Below are positions 22,004-28,157 of a DNA stretch of 33,369 bases, piece by piece (the stretch's first letter is position 1; each line of letters starts with the position of its first letter). Below the pieces are notes generated by a model, which worked only from the letters and a program-made list of their open reading frames with translations, was not told the origin of the DNA and did not search any database. This DNA is from Candidatus Rokuibacteriota bacterium (GTDB lineage: Bacteria; Methylomirabilota; Methylomirabilia; Rokubacteriales; CSP1-6): the NCBI GenBank assembly GCA_003220475.1, contig QHSO01000032.1, forward strand, positions 1 through 33,369. The letters run 5' to 3'. The position numbers were made by a program, and so were the translations under genes.

Positions 22004-23100
22004 GCGCGGTCTCCGGGCGCGCGCCCGCGGCCGAGCGCCCGCCCGAGACGCGCCAGCAGCAAGCGGCCGTACGTCGCGGTGATCCGCACGTTGTCGCGGA
22101 CCAGGCGGAAGTGCGAGCGGCCCCCCGCGAAGTAGCGCACCCGCACCGGGACATTGACAATCGGCACCCCGGCCCAGGCCAGCCGCACCACGATCTCGGG
22201 ATCGAAATCCATGCGGTCCCCGAACCGGTGGCGCTCGAGGACGGCCAGCGTCGGGGCGAGCGGAAAGCATCGGAAGCCGCACAGAGGATCGTGGACGGCG
22301 AAGGAGCCCGTGAAGCCCCAGACGATCAGCTGTGACAGGCGGCGGCCGTAGAGCCGGCTGCGTGGCGCGCTCGCATCGAAGCGCGGATCGCCAAGGACCA
22401 GCGCCTCGGGATTGCGCTCGGCGGCGCGCAGCAACCCGACCACCTCCGCCGGGTCGTGCTGACCATCGGCGTCGAGCTGCACGGCATGGGAGAAGCCGCG
22501 CGCGCTCGCCACGCGGTAGCCGTGCCGGAGCGCGGCGCCGCGGCCACGGTTGACGGCCAGATGCTCGACGTGAAGCCACGATCGCGTCGCGGCCAGTTGC
22601 GAGAGCGTCGCGGACGTCGCCGGGCCGCTCCCGTCGTTGACGACGAGACAGGGCAGACCCAGCGGGGCGAGTCCATCGAGGACGGCGCCAATCGTGTCGC
22701 CGTGGTCGAAGATGGGAATCAACACACACGCGTTCACGCTGGACGCTGCGGCGGGCGCGCTCAGTCGCAAGCGGCCGGAGGAGACGACGCCCGCGTCGTC
22801 CCAGAGTCGAAAGTCCAGCGCGCCGCGGTCGGGCGAGAGCTCGACGCGCAGGCGCACGACGTCGGCGGGGCGCAGCAGACGCTTGAACTTCAGCGCTTCG
22901 ATTCCGCGCAGCGTCGCGGGAGCGCCGAGGACGTCCCGCGTGGCGTCGAGCACCCAGCCGATCTGCGCGACGCCCGGCACAACGGGAAACCCGGGAAAGT
23001 GTCCCGCCAGGTACTCGAGATCGACGGGGATCTTCAGAAGCCGCTCGCAGCCGTGCGCGCTCCGCGCATGCTCGAGGATTCGGACGCGCCCTTCGCTCAG
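22000..23100 (-). CDS. Fusion: hotdog dehydratase (ApeI-like) + family 2 glycosyltransferase
   Basis: A 366-residue two-domain protein. Residues 1-115 are a FabZ/ApeI-like hotdog domain with H34-FPGFPVVPGV and ALKFKRLLRPAD. Residues about 123-350 are a GT2 domain: VLIPIFDHGDTIGAVLDGL, VVNDGSGPAT, NRGRGAALRHG and the metal motif LDADGQHDP (Asp210, Asp212), then GFRCFPL. No stop or frameshift separates them, though GTG at codon 122 could start a separate glycosyltransferase. The start is CTG 23100, overlapping the preceding stop as CTGA; no ATG, GTG or TTG is near. Would link chain dehydration with glycosylation of the product. Confidence 0.85.
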   Translation of the reverse strand: MSEGRVRILEHARSAHGCERLLKIPVDLEYLAGHFPGFPVVPGVAQIGWVLDATRDVLGAPATLRGIEALKFKRLLRPADVVRLRVELSPDRGALDFRLWDDAGVVSSGRLRLSAPAAASSVNACVLIPIFDHGDTIGAVLDGLAPLGLPCLVVNDGSGPATSATLSQLAATRSWLHVEHLAVNRGRGAALRHGYRVASARGFSHAVQLDADGQHDPAEVVGLLRAAERNPEALVLGDPRFDASAPRSRLYGRRLSQLIVWGFTGSFAVHDPLCGFRCFPLAPTLAVLERHRFGDRMDFDPEIVVRLAWAGVPIVNVPVRVRYFAGGRSHFRLVRDNVRITATYGRLLLARLGRALGRGRAPGDRA

Positions 23101-23714
23101 CGTCCGCCTCCGGCCGTGCCCGGCGGCAACACGCGGCGCAGCACCGGGTCGAGCAGGTCGCCGTAGCTGCCGCGGAACCGCCAGTAGCGGTACACGCGCT
23201 CGGCGCCGAGCAGGAGGCCCACGATCAGGTACGCGATGAGGCCGTTGTAGAGGGTCCACGTCGCCAGCGAGCCGTGCACGGCCAGCGCGAGCGACACCGC
23301 GATGTTCACGGCGAAGAACCCGCACCACACCGCGGTCACCGCGCGCAGATACGGCGCACGGCTCGGCAACAGCTCGGGATGCCGCAGTCGCGCGAACGTC
23401 TCGACGATGCTCGGCCCGCGCACGAGCGTGCGTGCGAAGGCGATCAGCATCGCGCCGTTGACCAGCGCGGGGACGAAGAGAAAGATCCGCCCGTCGTCGA
23501 TCGCGGCGGCCACGGCCAGCACGACGGCCACGAGCAGCACGGGCACCGCCGCGCGCGCGAGATCGTCGCGGCGCCAGCGCCGCCAACCGGACGCGGCGTG
23601 CGCGAGCAGAACGACGGCCGCCACCGCCGCCAGCGTGCGCGGCCCGACGAGCACGAGACCGGCGTAGATCAGCAACGGATAGGCGAGCCCGACGACGGCG
23701 ATGACCACCCGCAC
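23097..23714 (-). CDS. COG4648-like integral membrane protein (ApeG-like)
   Basis: A 205-residue membrane protein with five or six hydrophobic helices (about 3-45, 57-75, 78-100, 125-150, 155-175). FLFVPALVNGAMLIAFARTL, PSIVETFARLRHPELLP and VWCGFFAVNIAVSLALAVHGSLATWTLYNGLIAYLIVG match the COG4648 proteins found beside ACPs in aryl-polyene clusters. The biochemical role of this family is not established. GTG 23714 begins 4 nt after the ACP stop. Its stop overlaps the apparent CTG start of the fusion gene. Confidence 0.8.
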   Translation of the reverse strand: MRVVIAVVGLAYPLLIYAGLVLVGPRTLAAVAAVVLLAHAASGWRRWRRDDLARAAVPVLLVAVVLAVAAAIDDGRIFLFVPALVNGAMLIAFARTLVRGPSIVETFARLRHPELLPSRAPYLRAVTAVWCGFFAVNIAVSLALAVHGSLATWTLYNGLIAYLIVGLLLGAERVYRYWRFRGSYGDLLDPVLRRVLPPGTAGGGR

Positions 23715-23718
23715 GCGA

Positions 23719-23985
23719 TCAGGATCGCGCGTTGAGCTTCTGGTAGAGGAGGTCGACGATATCCTGCACCGTCTTGATCGACTTCAGCTCTTCTTCGGCG
23801 ATCTCGAGATCGACGTGCTGCTCGAGGCGAACCGCGAAATCGACCAGGTCCAGGCTGTCGAGCTCCAGGTCCTCGACGAGCCGGGCGGTCGGCACGAGCT
23901 GCTCGTCCCGCAGCTCGAATCCGCCGACCAGCACGTCACGCAAGCGCTTGAAGATTTCGTCCTTGGACACTTCGGGCTGCGTCAT
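23719..23985 (-). CDS. Acyl carrier protein
   Basis: An 88-residue ACP. The phosphopantetheine attachment motif is DLELDSLD with Ser44, at the start of helix 2, followed by LVDFAVRLEQHVDLEIAEEEL, the normal acidic recognition helix. It is longer at the N-terminus than housekeeping AcpP and ends YQKLNARS. It presumably carries the growing chain for the ketosynthase and dehydratases of this operon. ATG 23985 overlaps the acyltransferase stop as ATGA. Confidence 0.92.
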   Translation of the reverse strand: MTQPEVSKDEIFKRLRDVLVGGFELRDEQLVPTARLVEDLELDSLDLVDFAVRLEQHVDLEIAEEELKSIKTVQDIVDLLYQKLNARS

Positions 23986-24824
23986 GAATGCTCCTCATCG
24001 GCGCCGAGCCCCTGCTCGTAGAGCGCCTGCAGATCCGCGGTGAGTCGTCTGGCGGCCACCGGCAGTGTGCTGCCCGCGTCGAGATAGCGCGCGGGGTCGA
24101 TCGGCGCGCCGACGCGCAGCACCCACTGTGGCCGCCCATCGGGAACGTCGTGCCACGACTGACCCTTGAGCAGCGTCGGGGGGCGGCACGTGATGACGAC
24201 CGGCACGATCGGGCAACCGCTCTTGAGCGCGATGTGGGCCGCGCCCCGCTGGAAGCGATGCAGGCCGCCGCGCGGCGAGCGCGTACCCTCGGGAAACAGC
24301 AGGACCGAGCGGCCCTGCGCGATCCGGTCGGCGCACGATTCGACGAGCGCGTCGCCGTCATCATTGGCGAGGTAGCCGGCGCGCGCCACGATGCGCCGCA
24401 TGAACGGGTTGCGCCGCGCGGCCGTCTTGACGATGCAATCGGCTTGCGACAGCCGCGCCAGCAGCAGGATGACGTCGATGAGCGTCGGATGATTGGCGAC
24501 GACCAGCCGTGGCCCACTGCCGGCCAGACGCTCGCCGTCGATCCACGAGACACGGCACAGTCTCAGGCACACCATCCACCACAACCAGAGCCGAAAGGCG
24601 TGATGGACGATGCGCTGTGTGCGCAACTCACGACGCGCCGGCACGCCGCGTGCGGACACCGCCGTGATGGCGGCGACGACGATGGCGCCCACCCCGAAGC
24701 TGGCGAACGCCACACCGGTCCGGAGCGCGCGCCAGCCGTGCGCGAGGCGACGCCGCGAGGGCACCCGACGCGACGCGGCGCCCGGAGCGACGGGTGGGGC
24801 CGCGACCTGCGACGTGACCGTCAT
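23982..24824 (-). CDS. PlsC-like 1-acylglycerol-phosphate acyltransferase family protein (ApeD-like)
   Basis: A 280-residue acyltransferase with a membrane helix at about 36-58. The catalytic motif is N-H112-PTLI-D117 (H-x4-D), and FPEGTRS at 177-183 is the substrate-binding block; VVANHPTLIDVILLLARL and GCPIVPVVITCRPP are typical of the PlsC superfamily. In aryl-polyene clusters such an enzyme precedes the ACP gene, as here. The acceptor lipid is unknown. ATG 24824 is 5 nt after the BamE-like stop. Confidence 0.88.
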   Translation of the reverse strand: MTVTSQVAAPPVAPGAASRRVPSRRRLAHGWRALRTGVAFASFGVGAIVVAAITAVSARGVPARRELRTQRIVHHAFRLWLWWMVCLRLCRVSWIDGERLAGSGPRLVVANHPTLIDVILLLARLSQADCIVKTAARRNPFMRRIVARAGYLANDDGDALVESCADRIAQGRSVLLFPEGTRSPRGGLHRFQRGAAHIALKSGCPIVPVVITCRPPTLLKGQSWHDVPDGRPQWVLRVGAPIDPARYLDAGSTLPVAARRLTADLQALYEQGLGADEEHS

Positions 24825-24829
24825 GCGGT

Positions 24830-25387
24830 CTAGTCTTTGATCTCCGTGACCTTGTTGCCCGTGAAGTGGACCTGCATCTTGCCGAACCGGTTCTTCCAGA
24901 AGGTCCACACGTCGGAGTCGAGGCTCGGCGTCGCGTGCTCCGGCGGATAGCCGAGCGCCAGGATCACCGCGCGCTTCGTCATCCCCGGCAGCACCGACCC
25001 CGCCTGCACGCCCTTGCGATCCACCTCGCTCAGCGACTCCAGCTTGGGCTCGCACTTCTTGCCGAAGTAACGGTCGAGGTGCTTGGGAATCGGCTCCCGC
25101 AGCGAGTTGTGGAAGACGTACTCGTACTCGCGGTCCTTGCCGAGCACGCGGAACGTCAATTTCCGCTTGTCGAGCGACTCGAGCTTGACCTTGGTGCACA
25201 GCGGGATCAACCCCTGTTGCTGGTAGTTCACTGAGTAGAGGCGCTGCCGGGGCTCGTCGGGATGCAGGTTCACGAGCGTGTAGACGGGCGACTGGCCGAT
25301 GAGCGGATAGTCGACATCGGCGGCGACGGCCGGCGCGCTGGCGGCGAAAATGAGCGCGAGCACAAGCGTGACGTTGATAGATCGCAT
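24830..25387 (-). CDS. Exported protein with BamE/SmpA-like C-terminal domain
   Basis: A 185-residue protein with signal peptide 1-22 (MRSINVTLVLALIFAASAPAVA), no lipobox. A middle beta-rich part (VYTLVNLHPDEPRQRLYSVNYQQQ, LESLDKRKLTFRVLGKD) has Cys64 and Cys112 that could form a disulfide. The C-terminal 60 residues, VQAGSVLPGMTKRAVILALGYPPEH to VHFTGNKVTEIKD, follow the G-M-T-x-x-x-V-x-x-x-x-G-x-P layout of SmpA/OmlA (BamE-like) modules in envelope proteins. First gene of the lipid operon. The promoter places transcription start next to the ATG. Confidence 0.75.
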   Translation of the reverse strand: MRSINVTLVLALIFAASAPAVAADVDYPLIGQSPVYTLVNLHPDEPRQRLYSVNYQQQGLIPLCTKVKLESLDKRKLTFRVLGKDREYEYVFHNSLREPIPKHLDRYFGKKCEPKLESLSEVDRKGVQAGSVLPGMTKRAVILALGYPPEHATPSLDSDVWTFWKNRFGKMQVHFTGNKVTEIKD

Positions 25388-25395
25388 AAGGAAAG

Positions 25396-25425
25396 ATTTT
25401 ACTCTACCCGGGGGGCGACCGTCAC
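25396..25425 (-). promoter_or_regulatory. Promoter of the aryl-polyene-like lipid operon, probably leaderless
   Basis: Minus strand: GTGACG (25425-25420, 4/6), 18-nt spacer, TAAAAT (25401-25396, 5/6), then 8 nt to ATG 25387. Confidence 0.55.
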
Positions 25426-25447
25426 TTTCGGGCGCGGCGGCGGCCGG

Positions 25448-26335
25448 TTAGAAGGCGACGACGCTCACGCCCGCCAGCGCGCGGCCGGCCAGCTCGGCGA
25501 CCACGAAGTCGCGGATCGGGCCCACCAGGATGTTGCGCCGGGCGAACGGGTCGACGTCCGGGTCCAGCGGGGGGCCGTACAGCCGCTTCATCGCGGCCAT
25601 CAGCTTGGCCGTGGTCGTGGTGACGACCTCCACCTGCAGCCGCAGATGGCTCTCGAGGCTCTCGATCAGCGCGGACTTCGAGGGATCGTCCATGGCCAAA
25701 ACGAGCACCTCTCCCGCGCAGAACAAGGGCACCAGATGGTGTCGCGCGGCGAACCGCTCCGAGATGACCGTGGCGAGCTTCTGGCTGATCGAAATCTTGT
25801 CGACGTCGAAGAAGTTCACGTGCAGCTGAGTGCAGAGCGCATCGCGCATGGCCATCTCGTCGATGTAGCCGAGCGTGATCAGCGCCTTGCCGATCGGCAT
25901 GAGCAGCCGCCGCTGATAGGTCAGCGCCTCCTCGAGCTGCGCCGGGGTGATGCGCCCGGCCTTGACGAGGATCTCGCCGAGGCGCGAGCGCTTGCCCCAG
26001 CGATGCAGCAGTGCGTTCAGCGTTTTGCGGGTGACGAGCTTGTTCGCGAGCAGGACCTGGCCGAGCGGCATATAGCTGCGCGCCACGCTCTGCAGGCGCA
26101 GCGCGGCGTCGAGCTGATCCTGCGTGATGATGCCATCCGCGACCAGCAGCTCGCCGAATCGACGGGCCGAGGGCGACTCGCCCACCGGCATCACCGGCGT
26201 GGCCGCGCCGGCGCCGGATGTCTCGCCGGCGACCTGGCGTGCACCATTTAGATGTCCGTTCGTCGGCCGGGCCGCCGACGACGCTTCGACCGGGCGCGGT
26301 GTCGGGACGCTGCTGCGTCGCGTGAACAGGCCCAT
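25448..26335 (-). CDS. Orphan MshEN-domain protein (c-di-GMP-binding type)
   Basis: A 295-residue protein. After a Pro/Ala-rich disordered N-terminus (about 1-55) come two related blocks, RRFGELLVADGIITQDQLDAAL..Q and SRLGEILVKAGRITPAQLEEALTYQ, each followed by an LG/IG-x-x-L segment; this is the repeat of MshEN modules that bind c-di-GMP at the N-terminus of type II secretion/type IV pilus ATPases (PilB, MshE). The second half (INFFDVDKISISQKLA region to AAMKRLYG) completes the T2SSE_N fold. No ATPase domain follows, so it is a stand-alone sensor or adaptor. ATG 26335 has GGGGAGG 6 nt upstream. Not coupled to its neighbours. Confidence 0.85.
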   Translation of the reverse strand: MGLFTRRSSVPTPRPVEASSAARPTNGHLNGARQVAGETSGAGAATPVMPVGESPSARRFGELLVADGIITQDQLDAALRLQSVARSYMPLGQVLLANKLVTRKTLNALLHRWGKRSRLGEILVKAGRITPAQLEEALTYQRRLLMPIGKALITLGYIDEMAMRDALCTQLHVNFFDVDKISISQKLATVISERFAARHHLVPLFCAGEVLVLAMDDPSKSALIESLESHLRLQVEVVTTTTAKLMAAMKRLYGPPLDPDVDPFARRNILVGPIRDFVVAELAGRALAGVSVVAF

Positions 26336-26372
26336 GGTGGTCCTCCCCTCGCCTGGGAAGAGCAACGCGGGT

Positions 26373-26421
26373 GCCGAGCCCGAAGAGGCTCGTAAAGCTC
26401 GGCCATCTCTGAGGTTTTATC
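26373..26421 (-). promoter_or_regulatory. Possible promoter and switchable hairpins in the MshEN gene leader
   Basis: GATAAA (26421-26416) may be a -10, giving a leader of about 74 nt. Within it GCCGAGC (26403-26397) and CGAGCC (26392-26387) compete for the same partner GGCTCGGC (26380-26373), giving two mutually exclusive stems of 7 and 6 bp. The rest of the 150-nt gap up to the ThDP gene holds no gene that I can see. Confidence 0.3.
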
Positions 26422-26487
26422 GGATGTTTCGGCCGACGGAACTGAGTAGCAACCGTCCGGCTGATCAGTTTCGAGCCAGCCCGGGCC

Positions 26488-28101
26488 TCACATCTCCCAG
26501 GGGGGCTCGATGGTCATCCGCAGCTCCAGCAGTGTCGGACCATCGGCTTGCAGCGCGTTGCCGATCGCCTCCGGCAGCGCCTCGAGGCCGGCCAGGCGCT
26601 CGCCGCGCGCGCCGAACGCCCGCGCCAGCGCCGGAAAGTCCGGATTCGTGAGGTCGGCTTCGCCCCATCGCCCCTCGTACATCCGTTGCTGCAGGTACTT
26701 GATGGCGCCGTAACGCTCGTCGTTGACGACGAGGAACACGATCGCCAGTCGGTACTTCACCGCCGTGGCGAGCTCCGCCACCGAGAACATGAAGCCACCG
26801 TCGCCCGCGATCGCGATCACCGCGCGCTCGGGCCGCGCCAGCTTGGCGCCGATCGCCGCGGGAACCGCGTACCCCAGCACGGCCGAGCCGGTCGGATACA
26901 AGAAGGTCCGTGGCGCGTAGACGGGAAAGCGGTGCTCCATCCAGTACGTGAGCCCCGTCTGATCGTTGACGACGATGGCGTCCTCGGGCAGCGCGCCGCG
27001 CAACGTGGCGATCGCCGCCGCGACGTCCGGGGTGAAACGCGGTCCAGCGTCCTGGCGCAGAGCGGCGAGCCGTGCGCGGTCCCAGCCGGTCGCCGGAGCG
27101 CCGTCGCCGAGTGCCTGGAGCAGACGCGCGAGCCCGTCGCGCGCGTCGCCGACCACGGCGATCTCCGCCTTGAACGCGCGGCCGATCACGGCGGGATCGA
27201 GATCGAGGTGCACGAGCGTCTGTCCTGGGGCGAGGCCCACGCCGAGCTTCTCGAGCGAGCGATGCCCGAGCTTCGTCCCGACCGCAAGCACGACATCGGC
27301 GGCCTGCAGCGCGCCGGCCGTCGCACGCCGATCGGGCAGCACGCTGTGCCAGAGCCGATCGCGCTCGTCGAGCGCGCCGCGGCCGGCGACCGTGCTGATC
27401 ACGGGTGCATCGAGCCGCCGCGCGACGGCGACCAGCTCGCGCTCGGCGCCGGCCGCGATGACCCCGCCGCCGGTGATGATCAACGGCCGCGTCGCGGCGC
27501 GCAGGCGTCGCGCGGCGGCGTCGACGTCGGCAACGTGACACGGCGGCCGCCGCGGCGTGGCCGGGGCGGGTGGCGACGTCTCGGCGCGAGCGAAGAGCAG
27601 ATCGTTGGGAATGGACAGTGCGACCGGACCGGGTCGGCCCGAATGCGTCAGATCGAAGGCAGCGGCGAGCGATGGCGCGATCGCCGCCGTCTCGGAGAGC
27701 GCCTCCGCCCAGCGGGTGACCGGGCGGAAGCAGTCGATCTGGTTCGGCACCTCGTGCAGCGCGCCGAGGCCCCGACCGACCAGCGCCGACGCGATGTCGG
27801 ACATGATCACGAAGACGGGCACGGACCCCGAGTACGACTCCGCCAGCGGCGTGAGCGTGTTCGTCGCCGCGGGGCCGCTCGTCACGATGACGATGCCGGG
27901 CGCGCCGGAGGCGCGGGCGTAGCCGTCGGCCATGAAGGCCGCGCCCTGCTCGTGGCGGGCGAGGATGTGGACGATCTCGGACTGGCGCAGGAGCGCGTCG
28001 TAGATCGCGAGGTTGTGAATCCCCGGAATGCCGAACACGTGCCGCACGCCCTCGCGCGCGAGCGTCCGGACAACCCACTCGCCGCCGGTCGGCGAGCTCA
28101 T
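26488..28101 (-). CDS. ThDP-dependent decarboxylase/acetolactate synthase-like enzyme 1
   Basis: A 537-residue enzyme with the three-domain ThDP layout. The Pyr domain has the catalytic Glu51 in LARHEQGAAFMADGYARASG, followed by TSGPAATN; the central domain starts near RPLIITGGGVIAAGAE; the PP domain carries the ThDP/Mg motif GDGGFMFSVAELATAV..N (about 435-465). The NDERYGAIKYLQQRMYEG region is as in large subunits of acetolactate synthase-like proteins, but no regulatory subunit is nearby and branched-chain genes are absent, so another 2-oxoacid may be the substrate. Last gene of the long minus-strand operon; ATG overlaps the 19-codon bridge ORF stop as ATGA. Confidence 0.9.
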   Translation of the reverse strand: MSSPTGGEWVVRTLAREGVRHVFGIPGIHNLAIYDALLRQSEIVHILARHEQGAAFMADGYARASGAPGIVIVTSGPAATNTLTPLAESYSGSVPVFVIMSDIASALVGRGLGALHEVPNQIDCFRPVTRWAEALSETAAIAPSLAAAFDLTHSGRPGPVALSIPNDLLFARAETSPPAPATPRRPPCHVADVDAAARRLRAATRPLIITGGGVIAAGAERELVAVARRLDAPVISTVAGRGALDERDRLWHSVLPDRRATAGALQAADVVLAVGTKLGHRSLEKLGVGLAPGQTLVHLDLDPAVIGRAFKAEIAVVGDARDGLARLLQALGDGAPATGWDRARLAALRQDAGPRFTPDVAAAIATLRGALPEDAIVVNDQTGLTYWMEHRFPVYAPRTFLYPTGSAVLGYAVPAAIGAKLARPERAVIAIAGDGGFMFSVAELATAVKYRLAIVFLVVNDERYGAIKYLQQRMYEGRWGEADLTNPDFPALARAFGARGERLAGLEALPEAIGNALQADGPTLLELRMTIEPPWEM

Positions 28102-28157
28102 TGCGCTCGTCGCGCCCCGAGTGAATCGTGGCGCTCCTCGGGTACGCGCGAGCTCAT
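28098..28157 (-). CDS. 19-codon bridge ORF between the two ThDP genes
   Basis: ATG at 28157 overlaps the upstream ThDP stop (ATGA), and its TGA overlaps the downstream ThDP ATG (ATGA). The peptide, MSSRVPEERHDSLGARRAQ, is basic and of no known family. The exact double overlap suggests it is translated to carry ribosomes from one enzyme gene to the next; it could also be the worn remnant of a longer linker. Confidence 0.45.
   Translation of the reverse strand: MSSRVPEERHDSLGARRAQ

Noticed and set aside
26336-26487. c-di-GMP riboswitch upstream of the MshEN gene
   Set aside because: I could not match the GEMM core; only the competing stems are supported.
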